Source: Streptomyces justiciae
GTDB taxonomy: Bacteria; Actinomycetota; Actinomycetes; Streptomycetales; Streptomycetaceae
Length of the DNA: 64,000 bases
NCBI RefSeq assembly: GCF_015163075.1
Contig: NZ_JADDXU010000008.1
Span: forward strand, 372,001 to 436,000
Direction: 5' to 3'
Part shown: positions 33,135 to 41,656 of the stretch, piece by piece
Layout of the letters: every line of letters starts with the position of its first letter
Numbering within the stretch: the first letter of the stretch is position 1
Notes under the pieces: generated by a model
Seen by the model: only the letters and a program-made list of their open reading frames with translations
What the model was told of the DNA's origin: nothing
The model's database searches: none
Translations under genes and position numbers: made by a program

Positions 33135-33506
33135 TCACATCGTGGCGCCCGCCATGCTGCGACACGTCTCCGCGCAGCGACGACACGCCTCCGCGCAGCG
33201 CATCATCATCGGGTCGTCCGGCATGGCCATACACGCCTCGGCGCACATGTCGCACGCCTTGGCGCACATCGCGCACATCTCGGCCGACATCGGCGAGCGG
33301 CGCATCATCATGTCCGCGCACATGCGGGTCATCTCGGAGCAGTCCATGAGCGCGCGCATGATCTGCATCTGGGCCTGGCCGCCCATCTGCATGCAGGAGC
33401 TCATGGTCTCCTCGCACATGCTGTGGCAGGACATGCAGGCCTCGACGCAGTCCTGCATCTCCTTGCTCATGGCGGTCATTCCGGTCATTCCGGGCTTGGT
33501 GGTCAT
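33135..33506 (-). CDS. Cytosolic four-helix-bundle copper storage protein (Csp-like), 123 aa
   Basis: Sixteen cysteines and many methionines in regular CxxxC/CxxC spacing (MQDCVEACMSCHSMC, MCAMCAKACDMCAEAC, RCAEACRRCAETC) mark it as a Csp/DUF326 four-helix bundle that stores many Cu(I) ions inside the core. There is no signal or Tat peptide, so it belongs to the cytosolic type. ATG at 33506 is preceded by GAGGAGGAGCC; the upstream open frame is not coding-like. No copper regulator or exporter gene is adjacent. Its role would be to buffer copper, for example during development; that is inference. Confidence 0.88.
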   Translation of the reverse strand: MTTKPGMTGMTAMSKEMQDCVEACMSCHSMCEETMSSCMQMGGQAQMQIMRALMDCSEMTRMCADMMMRRSPMSAEMCAMCAKACDMCAEACMAMPDDPMMMRCAEACRRCAETCRSMAGATM

Positions 33507-33675
33507 GGCTCCTCCTCGGGGGGTGCGGAGCCCGGGACGGGCCCCGTGCGCTTCCCGTCCTACGCCCGCCCACCGCCCGGCGCCATCGGGCGGACGGTAA
33601 TAATCCGGAACGTAGCCGACGGACACGCACGGTCCCTGCCATTTCGCCCGCGCCGCCCGGTCGCCGCCATAAGGG

Positions 33676-34500
33676 TTACGGCTTCCTGCCCACCCCCGCG
33701 AAGTGCGTGACCTCGGCGATCTCGCCCTCCGGCGCCTCCGGCCGCCAGCGCGAGCAGGAGACGATGCCGGGTTCGAGGAGCTCGACGCCCTCGAAGAGGC
33801 GGGCGAGGTCGGCGCGGCTGCGCAGGGTCATCGGGGCCGAGCCCTGGCTGTTCCAGTACTCCACCGCCGTCTTCATCGCCTCGCCGTCGACCTCGGTGGT
33901 GGGGTGGGAGATCACCAGGTAGCTGCCGGAGGGAAGGGCCGCCAGCAGCTTCCGTACGATCCCCACCGCCTCGTCGGTGTCCATGACGAAGTTGACTATG
34001 CCGAGCATCGTCACCGCGACGGGGCGGGTGAGGTCCAGGATCTCGGCGGCACCCCGCAGGATCGCCTCCGGGTCGTGGACGTCGGCCTCGATGTAGTCGG
34101 TGGCGCCCTCGGGCGTGCTGGTGAGCAGGGCGTGCGCGTGGGTCAGGACGAGGGGGTCGTTGTCGACGTAGACGATCCGGCACGAGGGGTCGACGCGCTG
34201 GGCGACCTCGTGGGTGTTGTCGGCGGTCGGCAGACCGGTGCCGATGTCGAGGAACTGCCGTATGCCCGCCTCCTCGGCCAGATACCGGACCGCGCGGGCC
34301 AGGAAGGCGCGGTCCGCGACGGCCGAGCGCGGCAGGGCCGGGACGAAGGACAGGATCTGGTCGCCGACCTCCTCGTCCACGGGGTAGTGGTCCTTGCCGC
34401 CGAGCCAGTAGTTCCAGATCCGGGCCGAGTGGGACACGTCGGTCCGGAGCCTGGTCACGCGTGCGACGCCTTCGTCACGGGGCACTGCGGGATCGGACAT
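33676..34500 (-). CDS. SAM-dependent methyltransferase-like protein (PF04672/DUF574), 274 aa
   Basis: An actinomycete-specific methyltransferase-fold family: SARIWNYWLGGKDHYPVDEE is the family hallmark, then the SAM-binding FLDIGTGLPTADNTHEVAQR, CRIVYVDNDPLVLTHAHALL, VTMLGIVNFVMDTD and the C-terminal SRWRPEAPEGE. AAGGAGACCAGG precedes the ATG at 34500. Streptomyces genomes carry dozens of these and their substrates are unknown. No functional link to the flanking LCP or copper genes is evident. Confidence 0.9.
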   Translation of the reverse strand: MSDPAVPRDEGVARVTRLRTDVSHSARIWNYWLGGKDHYPVDEEVGDQILSFVPALPRSAVADRAFLARAVRYLAEEAGIRQFLDIGTGLPTADNTHEVAQRVDPSCRIVYVDNDPLVLTHAHALLTSTPEGATDYIEADVHDPEAILRGAAEILDLTRPVAVTMLGIVNFVMDTDEAVGIVRKLLAALPSGSYLVISHPTTEVDGEAMKTAVEYWNSQGSAPMTLRSRADLARLFEGVELLEPGIVSCSRWRPEAPEGEIAEVTHFAGVGRKP

Positions 34501-34622
34501 GAGCCTGGTCTCCTTCGGGCGGCACTGACCGGACATCACCGGTCGGGATGCGCACCAAACTAGACACAAGTTCGCGGCCGTGGCCGGAAGTTGAACGAAC
34601 TTCCGGGCTTACGGGTTCTGAC

Positions 34623-36074
34623 TCACAGGCACCCCACCTCGTCCCCCGTCACCACCCCGAACTCACCCTGGTACGGATCCTCCGCCCGCACCTTCCGTAC
34701 CTCCTTGAAATCCGCCCCGGCGATCACCTTCAGCACCGCCCCCTGCCCGCGTACCGCCCGCAGCTCGCTGCCCGGCAGGGCCGCCGCCAGGGACTTCGCG
34801 GAGCGGTCCCAGCGGGGGTCGTAGACGACGACCGTGCGCTTGACGGCACGGTTCGCCGAGGTGACCGGCTGGTGGGTGGTGCGGAAGCCGGTCGCGGCCA
34901 GCTGGGCGTCCACGCGCTTGCCGAGCCCGGCGGTCGCGGTGCCGTTCTCGACCTGGACGCGGATCTGCTGCGGGGCGACGGCGACCCGTACGGCCTTGCT
35001 CTTCGGCTTGTGCACGGCCAGCGGCTTGTCGTCGCGCAGGGCCTGGAAGAGCCGGCCCGCCTTCCGCGCGTCCCATTTCAGGGTGGAGCCGACGCCCTTG
35101 ACGGCGTACCCCATCTGCCCGATCGGGACCGTCGTGAACTCGGAGGAGGACGGAGAGAAGTTCCGCATCGCCCGCCCCAGGTCGAGGAGTTCGTCGGTGC
35201 CGAACTCCTTGTCGGCCCGTACCGAGCCCAGCACGGCCCGGGTCACGTCCCGGAACTTCATCGGGTTGAGGAGGATGCCGGAGGAGGTCGCGCGGTCGAT
35301 CAGCGCCGCCATGAAGCGCTGCTGGCGCTTCATCCGGCCCAGGTCCGCCGCCCCGTCGATGTGCCGGGAGCGGACGTACTGGAGGGCCTCGCCGCCCATC
35401 AGGGTGTGCGAGCCGGCGGGGAGGTCCAGGCCGGTGTAGGAGTCCTTCAGCGGTTCGGCGGTGCAGATCTTCACGCCGCCCAGCACGTCCACCGTCTTCA
35501 TGAAGCTGGTGAAGTCGACCTCCAGATAGTGGTCGATCTTCACGTGGGTCATCGTCTCGACGGTCCGCACGGTCAGCTGGGGGCCGCCCTCCGCGTACGC
35601 CGCGTTCAGCTTGACGGGGTGGCCGTGGTGCTTCTCACCGGTGGTCTGGTCGGTGTGCGCGGGCGTCATCGCGTACGAGTCGCGCGGCAGGCTCACCACG
35701 CTGGCCCGCTCCCGGTCCTCCGAGATGTGCACGATCATGATCGTGTCGGTGCAGTGGCAGGGCGCGCCGCCGAGGCGGTACTTCTGCCGCTCGGCCTCGG
35801 TGATCTTGTCCCGGCCGTCGGTGCCGACGAGCAGCACGTTCATGCCGTGTCCGGCGCGCGGCCGGTTCTTCATGTCCTTGAAGGGGTCCACGCGCGCGAT
35901 GTCCGCGTCGAGGCTGGAGATCACCGCGTGCCCGATGCCGGCCGAGGCGAGGATCACCACGGAGAGCGTGGTGATCGCCCGTGCGGCCCAACGCGGTTTC
36001 CGCCGCCGAACGGGTGGCCGCGGCCTCGGCCTGGGCCGGGGGGCGGCGGGGGAGCGGCGGGGCGGCGTGGACAT
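34623..36074 (-). CDS. LCP family protein with LytR_C domain, 483 aa
   Basis: Basic proline-rich N-terminus, transmembrane helix (ITTLSVVILASAGIGHAVI), LCP domain (NVLLVGTDGRDKITEAERQK, SVVSLPRDSYAMTPAHT, VKLNAAYAEGGPQLTVRTVE, MGGEALQYVRSRHIDG) and a LytR_C domain near the end (IRVQVENGTATAGLGKRVDA). Ends GDEVGCL with a near-terminal cysteine. ATG at 36074 has GGAGG 8 nt upstream. Role: transfer of a cell-envelope glycopolymer to peptidoglycan. Divergent from a glycosyltransferase gene, 140 bp apart. Confidence 0.92.
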   Translation of the reverse strand: MSTPPRRSPAAPRPRPRPRPPVRRRKPRWAARAITTLSVVILASAGIGHAVISSLDADIARVDPFKDMKNRPRAGHGMNVLLVGTDGRDKITEAERQKYRLGGAPCHCTDTIMIVHISEDRERASVVSLPRDSYAMTPAHTDQTTGEKHHGHPVKLNAAYAEGGPQLTVRTVETMTHVKIDHYLEVDFTSFMKTVDVLGGVKICTAEPLKDSYTGLDLPAGSHTLMGGEALQYVRSRHIDGAADLGRMKRQQRFMAALIDRATSSGILLNPMKFRDVTRAVLGSVRADKEFGTDELLDLGRAMRNFSPSSSEFTTVPIGQMGYAVKGVGSTLKWDARKAGRLFQALRDDKPLAVHKPKSKAVRVAVAPQQIRVQVENGTATAGLGKRVDAQLAATGFRTTHQPVTSANRAVKRTVVVYDPRWDRSAKSLAAALPGSELRAVRGQGAVLKVIAGADFKEVRKVRAEDPYQGEFGVVTGDEVGCL

Positions 36075-36214
36075 GGGGGGCACCTCCGCTGAGACCGGAC
36101 ATGAGGGCCTTACATGGGATCTTCAGCACCGTAGGCCCATACGATCTGCGGCCCGGGACGCCGCCCCGGGCGGGGCGCACCGGTGTCCCCCGTTCGCGGT
36201 AACGTGAGCCCCCT

Positions 36215-37243
36215 ATGAACGCCAAGCCCGACGTGCAGCTCCCCGCCGTGTCTGTGATCATGCCCGTCCTCGACGAGGAACGGCATCTGCGCGGAGCCGT
36301 CCAAGCGATCCTCGCGCAGGAGTACGCCGGCGAGATGGAGGTCGTGATCGCCCTCGGTCCGTCCAAGGACCGCACGGACGAGATCGCCGCCGAGCTCGTA
36401 CGGGAAGACCCCCGCGTCCACACCGTCCCGAACCCGACCGGCCGCACGCCCGCCGCCCTGAACGCCGCGGTCAAGGCCTCCCGCCATCCGATCGTCGTCC
36501 GCGTCGACGGCCACGGCATGCTGTCGCCGAACTACATCGCGACCGCCGTACGGCTCCTGGAGGAGACCGGCGCGCAGAACGTCGGCGGCATCATGCACGC
36601 CGAGGGCGAGAACGCCTGGGAGGACGCGGTCGCCGCCGCGATGACCTCGAAGATCGGCGTCGGTAACGCGGCCTTCCACACGGGCGGCCAGGCGGGCCCC
36701 GCCGAGACGGTCTACCTCGGTGTCTTCCGCCGCGAGGCCCTCGAGCAACAGGGCGGCTACAACGTGGAGTTCATCCGCGCCCAGGACTGGGAGCTGAACT
36801 TCCGCATCCGCGAGGCGGGCGGCCTGATCTGGTTCTCGCCGGAGCTCAGGGTGTCGTACCGCCCGCGCCCGTCGGTGAAGGCGCTGGCCAAGCAGTACAA
36901 GGACTACGGCCGCTGGCGGCACGTCGTCGCCCGCTACCACTCCGGCTCCATCAACCTGCGCTACCTCGCCCCGCCCGTCGCCGTGTGCGCGATCGCGGCC
37001 GGCCTCGTGGTCGGCGCGGCCCTGACCCCGCTCGGCTTCGTGATCCCGGGCGGCTACCTCGCGGCGATCGCCCTGGGCTCGCTCCCGGCCGGCAAGGGCC
37101 TGTCCCTCAAGGCCCGCCTCCAGATCCCGGTCGCCCTCGCCACCATGCACATGTCGTGGGGATACGGCTTCCTGACCAGCCCGAAGTCACTGGCGCGGAA
37201 GGTCATCGCGTCGCGGCGGCCGGCGGTGCTGACGGAGGCGTGA
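36215..37243 (+). CDS. Glycosyltransferase family 2 membrane protein, 342 aa
   Basis: GT-A fold: AVSVIMPVLDEERHLRGAVQ, VIALGPSKDRTDEIA, metal-binding VRVDGHGMLSPNYIATAVRL, GVFRREALEQQGGYNVEFIR and AQDWELNFRIREAGG; the DxD-type site reads VDGHG. Two or three C-terminal hydrophobic segments (VAVCAIAAGLVVGAALTPLG, VIPGGYLAAIALG) anchor it to the membrane. It resembles ExoA/succinoglycan-type transferases that build exported polysaccharides. TAACGT (36200-36205) lies 9 nt before the ATG and there is no ribosome site. A strong terminator follows. Confidence 0.9.
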   Translation: MNAKPDVQLPAVSVIMPVLDEERHLRGAVQAILAQEYAGEMEVVIALGPSKDRTDEIAAELVREDPRVHTVPNPTGRTPAALNAAVKASRHPIVVRVDGHGMLSPNYIATAVRLLEETGAQNVGGIMHAEGENAWEDAVAAAMTSKIGVGNAAFHTGGQAGPAETVYLGVFRREALEQQGGYNVEFIRAQDWELNFRIREAGGLIWFSPELRVSYRPRPSVKALAKQYKDYGRWRHVVARYHSGSINLRYLAPPVAVCAIAAGLVVGAALTPLGFVIPGGYLAAIALGSLPAGKGLSLKARLQIPVALATMHMSWGYGFLTSPKSLARKVIASRRPAVLTEA

Positions 37244-37259
37244 AGGCACCGGACTGACC

Positions 37260-37295
37260 GAAGGCCCCCTTCCGGACGACCGGGAGGGGGCCTTC
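37260..37295. terminator. Bidirectional terminator after the glycosyltransferase gene
   Basis: GAAGGCCCCCTTCCGG (37260-37275), loop ACGA, CCGGGAGGGGGCCTTC (37280-37295): a 16-bp stem with one T-G pair. It separates the glycosyltransferase from the convergent secreted-protein cluster. Confidence 0.9.
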
Positions 37296-37313
37296 GTCAC
37301 GGGCCGGAAGGGC

Positions 37314-37781
37314 TCAGCCGCAGTGGAAGTAGCCCGACGGCGGGACGTGGTCCTGCAGGAAGTTGGCGCCTCCGTTGGGCTTCCACATGTCCAGCTCGAA
37401 GTTGATGCAGGTGTTCCTGCCGTTCACCTTGACGGGGCCCGCCTCGTAGCTGAAGTTGCCGTTGTCGTTGTCGTGCCCGCCGGCCTTGGACCACAGGTCC
37501 AGGTTCATGCGGGAACTGACGCCGTAGTAGGAGCCCGCCTTGACGGACCTCGCACAGTTGTAGGTGCCGTCCCAGTACAGGTAGGTCGTGGCGACGTGCG
37601 GGTGCGAGCTCACCGAGTAGTCGTAGTGGTTGATCTGGTCGATCAGGGTCCCGCTGCAACCGGCGGTGGCGGCGGCGGACGCGGTGGGGGCGACGGCCAT
37701 GGGGACCGCGACGCCCAGGCCGACGGTCATCGCGGCGGTGGTGATCCAACGGGTGGCTCTGAACTTGACGTGCTGGGACAT
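37314..37781 (-). CDS. Small secreted four-cysteine protein, group A, 155 aa
   Basis: Signal peptide (TTAAMTVGLGVAVPMAVAPT, cleavage near ASA-AATA) and a mature domain of about 115 residues with four cysteines (AGCSG, YNCAR, NTCIN, FHCG). Shared motifs with the genes at 38794 and 39258 are YWDGTYNC, SYYGVSSRM, AGPVKVNGRNTCI and a C-terminal LQDHVPPSGYFHCG. The start at 37781 follows GAGAGG at about 10 nt; earlier ATGs at 37799 and 37823 are weaker. Last gene of five in the cluster. Function unknown. Confidence 0.82.
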   Translation of the reverse strand: MSQHVKFRATRWITTAAMTVGLGVAVPMAVAPTASAAATAGCSGTLIDQINHYDYSVSSHPHVATTYLYWDGTYNCARSVKAGSYYGVSSRMNLDLWSKAGGHDNDNGNFSYEAGPVKVNGRNTCINFELDMWKPNGGANFLQDHVPPSGYFHCG

Positions 37782-37857
37782 CAGTTGGAGACCTCTCATC
37801 TCGAGACGCAACGGCTTGGACATGGGGCGTTCGGCAGGGGCCGACGGCCGGTGGGGC

Positions 37858-38280
37858 TCAGCCGCAGTGGACGCCGTAGTCGACGCGCGTGTAGTTGGAG
37901 GCGGCGGCGCCGCCCCAGTCGATGCACCTGCCGGCGGCGGAGACGTAGAGCGGACCCGCGTAGTAGCTGTACGTGCCGTAGTCGACCTCGACGCCCTGCT
38001 TCCACACCGTGTCGGTGCGGTGCAGCCGCAGACGGGCGTCCAGGACCGTGGGCGTGCCCGTCCTGTCGGGGACGGTGACGACGCAGTTCTTGCCGCTGGA
38101 GCTGTTGTACGTGAGGTAGGCGGTTCCCTCGCCGACGTCCATCGTGTCGATCACGCTGTAGCCGGACCCGCAGGTACCGGCGTAGGTGGCCGCCGAGGCG
38201 GTGCCGGTGGCGGCGATCGTTCCGGCGGCGGCGAGGCCGATGACGGCCGCGACGGAGCCAAGTCGCTTCATTTTGAGCAC
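37858..38280 (-). CDS. Small secreted four-cysteine protein, group B (SapA-like), 140 aa
   Basis: GTG at 38280 aligns with the ATG of its paralogue at 38764 (both begin MLKMKRLG). Signal peptide ends TASA; mature part has cysteines in GTCGSGYSV, KNCVVTV, GRCIDWGG and VHCG. It is about 65% identical by eye to the gene at 38345-38764 and more distantly follows the same four-cysteine plan as group A. From memory it resembles Streptomyces spore-associated protein A, a secreted protein found on spores; this is not verified. AGGG lies 8 nt before the start. Confidence 0.82.
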   Translation of the reverse strand: MLKMKRLGSVAAVIGLAAAGTIAATGTASAATYAGTCGSGYSVIDTMDVGEGTAYLTYNSSSGKNCVVTVPDRTGTPTVLDARLRLHRTDTVWKQGVEVDYGTYSYYAGPLYVSAAGRCIDWGGAAASNYTRVDYGVHCG

Positions 38281-38344
38281 GTTTGAATCCCTGTCAGTGT
38301 CCTGTGGGGTACAAGTGTGATCATGCCATGAGTGCTGATGGGGC

Positions 38345-38764
38345 TCAGCCGCAGTGCACGTTGTAGTTGACGTGCCAGGTGTCGGTGCCCGCATTGCCGC
38401 CCCAGTCGATGCACCTGCCTGCGGCGGAGGCGTAGACCGGGCCGGCGTAGTACTTGAAGAAGCCCGCGTCGTACTCGCTGTCCGCCCAGTCGAGGTTGGT
38501 GCGGTGCAGCCGCACGCGGGCGTCCAGCAGCATGGTGGTGCCCGGTGTGTCGGAGACGGTGACGACACAGTTCTTGCCGCTGGAGCTGCTGTAGGTGAGA
38601 TAGGCGGTTCCGGTGCCGACGTCCTTCGTGTCGATCACGCCGTAGCCGGAGCCGCAGGCGCCGTTGTAGGAGGCCGCCGAGGCGGTGCCGGTGGCGGCGA
38701 TCGTGCCGGCGACGGTGAGGCCGATGACGGCCGCGGCGGAGCCAAGTCGCTTCATCTTGAGCAT
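38345..38764 (-). CDS. Small secreted four-cysteine protein, group B (SapA-like), 139 aa
   Basis: Paralogue of 37858-38280. ATG at 38764 (MLKMKRLGSAAAVIGLTVAG) with AGGG 8 nt upstream; signal peptide ends GTASA. Mature motifs: NGACGSGYGVIDTKDVGTGT, AYLTYSSSSGKNCVVTV, LLDARVRLHRTN, YYAGPVYASAAGRCIDWGG and NVHCG. Likely two disulfides in an extracellular beta-rich fold. Spacing of 64 bp to the next gene and identical 5' context suggest recent duplication. Same tentative relation to spore-associated protein A. Confidence 0.83.
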   Translation of the reverse strand: MLKMKRLGSAAAVIGLTVAGTIAATGTASAASYNGACGSGYGVIDTKDVGTGTAYLTYSSSSGKNCVVTVSDTPGTTMLLDARVRLHRTNLDWADSEYDAGFFKYYAGPVYASAAGRCIDWGGNAGTDTWHVNYNVHCG

Positions 38765-38793
38765 GGTTGAGTCCCTGTCAGTGCTGGGCGAGT

Positions 38794-39243
38794 TCAGTCG
38801 CAGTGGTTGAAGCCGCCGGCCGGAACCCGGTCCTGGAGCATGTCCGCGCCGCTGGTGTTCCACATGTCGAGCTCGAAGGCGATGCAGGTGTTCTGGCCGT
38901 TCACCTTGACCGGGCCCGCGTAGTACTTGAAGTACCCGCTGTCCGGGTCCGCGCCGCCCTTCTGGCTGTAGAGGGTCAGTGACATGCGCGAGCTGACGCC
39001 GTAGTACGAGCCGACCTTGTCGGAGCGGACACAGTTGTAGGTGCCGTCCCAGTACACGTAGGACGTCGCCACGTGGGTGCCGTTGTAGTTGTAGTGCTTG
39101 ACGGTGTCGATGACGCTGCCGGAGCAGCTGCCCGACGCGGCCGAGGCGGCCGGCGCGGTGACCACGGGGCCCGCCACGGCGACACCGAGCAGGACCATGG
39201 TGCTCGTCAGCCGGCGGGCGGCCCTGGACTTGAGGATGCTCAT
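38794..39243 (-). CDS. Small secreted four-cysteine protein, group A, 149 aa
   Basis: Begins MSILKSRAARRLTSTMVLLG; signal peptide ends APAASA. Mature part has CSGSVID, the YWDGTYNCVRSDKVGSYYG block, KYYAGPVKVNGQNTCIAFEL and FNHCD. Closely related to 37314-37781 and 39258-39704. GGAA lies before the ATG at 39243. Only 14 bp separate it from the gene upstream, so the five genes are probably co-transcribed. No enzymatic motif is visible. Confidence 0.83.
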   Translation of the reverse strand: MSILKSRAARRLTSTMVLLGVAVAGPVVTAPAASAASGSCSGSVIDTVKHYNYNGTHVATSYVYWDGTYNCVRSDKVGSYYGVSSRMSLTLYSQKGGADPDSGYFKYYAGPVKVNGQNTCIAFELDMWNTSGADMLQDRVPAGGFNHCD

Positions 39244-39257
39244 GTCGGATTCCGTTC

Positions 39258-39704
39258 TCAACCGCAGTGGAAGTAGCCGGAGTTCGGCACGTGGTCCTGG
39301 ATGATGTTGTTGCCGTTCAGGTTCCACACGTCGGTCTCGACGGCGATGCAGCGGCCCTTGCCGTAGAACTTGAAGCTCGCGTAGTAGAGGTACTGGCCGT
39401 CGTCACCCGGCGAGACGTAGCCGTCCTTGTCCGTCCAGGCGTCCACGGCGATACGCGACCGGACGCCGTAGTAGGAGCCCTGCTTCACGGCGGCGACGCA
39501 GTTGTACGTGCCGTCCCAGAACAGATAGGTCTTGGCGTACGTCGTGCCGTTGTAGGTGTTGTTCCAGCTGTCGATCTGGGACCCGTTGCAGCCGTAGGTG
39601 GCGGCGCTGGCGGCCGGAGCCGTGACCAGTGAGTAGCCGGCGATCGCGGACAGCATCATCGCCAGGGACGTGACGGATCTGGCGGCCCTGCTCTTGAGCT
39701 TCAA
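39258..39704 (-). CDS. Small secreted four-cysteine protein, group A, 148 aa
   Basis: First gene of the five-gene secreted cluster. TTG at 39704 (MKLKSRAARSVTSLAM) with GGGGGAG just upstream; no ATG or GTG start fits, and the SRAAR start block matches its paralogue at 38794. Signal peptide ends APAASA. Motifs: YGCNGSQIDSWNNTYN, FWDGTYNC, KQGSYYGVRSRI, YASFKFYGKGRCIAVETDVW and QDHVPNSGYFHCG. The 140 bp upstream, between this gene and the LCP gene, contain an AT-rich stretch (about 39752-39795) that may be the promoter. Confidence 0.82.
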   Translation of the reverse strand: MKLKSRAARSVTSLAMMLSAIAGYSLVTAPAASAATYGCNGSQIDSWNNTYNGTTYAKTYLFWDGTYNCVAAVKQGSYYGVRSRIAVDAWTDKDGYVSPGDDGQYLYYASFKFYGKGRCIAVETDVWNLNGNNIIQDHVPNSGYFHCG

Positions 39705-39845
39705 CTTCTCCCCCTGGAACGCTTGTTGCTCGTGGTCGAAGAGCGCTCAAGATCCTGTCATGTTCAAGTAACAAATATGACCACGGTGTAAAGCATTGGC
39801 CAGAAATTGATCACCCTGGCCGAAAGCGTTCTCAGGGGGAGGCTG

Positions 39846-41453
39846 CTACCAGGTGTAGTCGGGATCGACGTGCATACAGGCCTTGGTGTCCGCGCCGTTG
39901 AAGGTGTCGTCCGACTCGGGCATCGAGTCGTCCTCCTTCGCGGCCGTGTACTTCGTCCCCGAGCGCCAGTCCGCTCCGACGACCAGGGTGACCCCGGAGA
40001 CCTCCGTCGACTTCTTCACCGAACTCATCGGGATCCCGAGGGACTTGGCGACCCGCTGGGCGTCGCCCTCCAGGTCGGCGCTCGGATAGCGGACGAGGGT
40101 CTTGTCCTCGCTGAGGATCACCGAGGAGTCCGCCTTGGACGCGGTGAAGCCCTTGCCGACGAGCAACGCGGTCACATCGGTGGCGCGTCCGCTCGCTGCC
40201 GCCTCCGTACTGGTCCGGGTGCCGTTCTGCACCTGCACGGCGATCTTGTCGTCCGCGGCCGCCGGGTCGTCGGAGGTCTCGTCCTCCGTCGTGGTCTTCT
40301 TCTTGTCCTTGCCGTCGAGGGCGATGTCCTCACGGACGAGCCGGAAGACCTTCTCCGACTCCTCCGGCTTGGGCACCACCCGGTTGCCGTCCGAGGCGTA
40401 CTGCCACGGCATCGTCGTCATGGTGATGCGCTTCGTGGGGACCTTGCGCAGCTCGTTGCTCAGGTCGTACAGCTTCGTCACCGACCCCAGCCCGTCGTCC
40501 ACGGTCAACGACTCGGTGGCCGTCTCGGCGAGCTTGCGCAGCTTGTTCGGGCTGCTCAGCGTCGCGTTCTCCCGCAGCTGGCGGACCATCGAGTTCATGT
40601 ACTGGTGCTGGGCCTTGGCCCGCGCGATGTCGGTGCTGTCCTCGAAGCCGTACCGGGTGCGCAGCCACTGCAGGGCCTGCTTGCCCTTGATGGGCGTGGT
40701 GCCCTTCTCGAGCTTCAGGCCCGAGCCCTTGCCGGAGCGGGTGTGCGAGTAGATGTTCGCGTCCACGCAGACGGGTACGCCGCCGATGGCGTCCGCCATC
40801 GACACCACGCCCGCGAAGTCGACCATGATGAAGTGGTCGATGTGGATGTCGGTGAGCTTCTCCCAGGTCGCCACCGTGCAGCCGGGGCCGCCCCGGCCCA
40901 GCGACTCGTTCGTCATCGCCGAGGTGAGCGCCGGGTAGACCTTGTCGTCGTCCGGGTCCGTGCACTTCGGGATGGAGACCAGGGTGTCGCGCGGCATGCT
41001 GACCACCGACATGTTGGAACGGTCCGCCGACACGTGCAGCAGCATCTGGACGTCCGCGCGCGGCGCGGTGTTGTACGTGTCCTTGGCGCCGCCGAGCTTC
41101 TGGTTCTCGGCGCTGTCCCGGGCGTCCGAGCCGATCAGCAGGATGTTCAGCGGCGTCTGCCCGGCGGCGTTCGCCTCCGTCTTCGCCGCCCTGTCCTTCT
41201 CGTCGCCGATGTTCAGGTCGTCCTTCTTCAGGTTGCCGTTCAGGTGCCGGTAGTAGAGGTATCCGGCACCCGCGGTGCCGACTATGACCACCGCCAGCAC
41301 GATCGCCGCCCAGCGCAGGAACCGCCGGCCCCGCCTGCGGTCGCCTCTGCCGCGCCGTCCCCTGCCGTGACCGGCGGGCGGTCTGGGGCCCTGCGGTGTG
41401 AGAGACATCGTGTCCTCGACCGCGGGCACCTCTCCGCGCACGCTCTGCGTCAA
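39846..41453 (-). CDS. LCP family protein with LytR_C domain, 535 aa
   Basis: TTG at 41453 (MTQSVRGEVP) is chosen because GGAGG 8 nt upstream matches exactly the start context of its tandem paralogue (41657-43255, MSHSVVRED); ATGs at 41408 and 41591 are alternatives. Transmembrane helix WAAIVLAVVIVGTAGAGYLY, LCP core (NILLIGSDARDSAENQKLGG, MSVVSMPRDTLVSIPKC, FIMVDFAGVVSMADAIGGV, GKQALQWLRTRYG) and LytR_C (IAVQVQNGTRTSTEAAASGR, ending TEVSGVTLVVGADWR). C-terminus carries ACMHVDPDYTW. Function: glycopolymer attachment. Confidence 0.9.
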   Translation of the reverse strand: MTQSVRGEVPAVEDTMSLTPQGPRPPAGHGRGRRGRGDRRRGRRFLRWAAIVLAVVIVGTAGAGYLYYRHLNGNLKKDDLNIGDEKDRAAKTEANAAGQTPLNILLIGSDARDSAENQKLGGAKDTYNTAPRADVQMLLHVSADRSNMSVVSMPRDTLVSIPKCTDPDDDKVYPALTSAMTNESLGRGGPGCTVATWEKLTDIHIDHFIMVDFAGVVSMADAIGGVPVCVDANIYSHTRSGKGSGLKLEKGTTPIKGKQALQWLRTRYGFEDSTDIARAKAQHQYMNSMVRQLRENATLSSPNKLRKLAETATESLTVDDGLGSVTKLYDLSNELRKVPTKRITMTTMPWQYASDGNRVVPKPEESEKVFRLVREDIALDGKDKKKTTTEDETSDDPAAADDKIAVQVQNGTRTSTEAAASGRATDVTALLVGKGFTASKADSSVILSEDKTLVRYPSADLEGDAQRVAKSLGIPMSSVKKSTEVSGVTLVVGADWRSGTKYTAAKEDDSMPESDDTFNGADTKACMHVDPDYTW

Positions 41454-41656
41454 CTCCCTGCCCTCCCCACCCTGCGCCAGAAAAGGCGGACCCTTGGCCG
41501 GCCCGCCGAGCCTCCCCTTGCCCGGCGGGCGGCTGGTCGACTGTGCGCCCGGTCCGCCTGGTCGGAAGCGTACGCGAGCGCGGCTCATCATTCTTCAGCC
41601 AGTTAGGAGTTCGCTGTGGGGGCAGGGGTTTCCCTCGGTCGCCCCACAGCGGCGTC

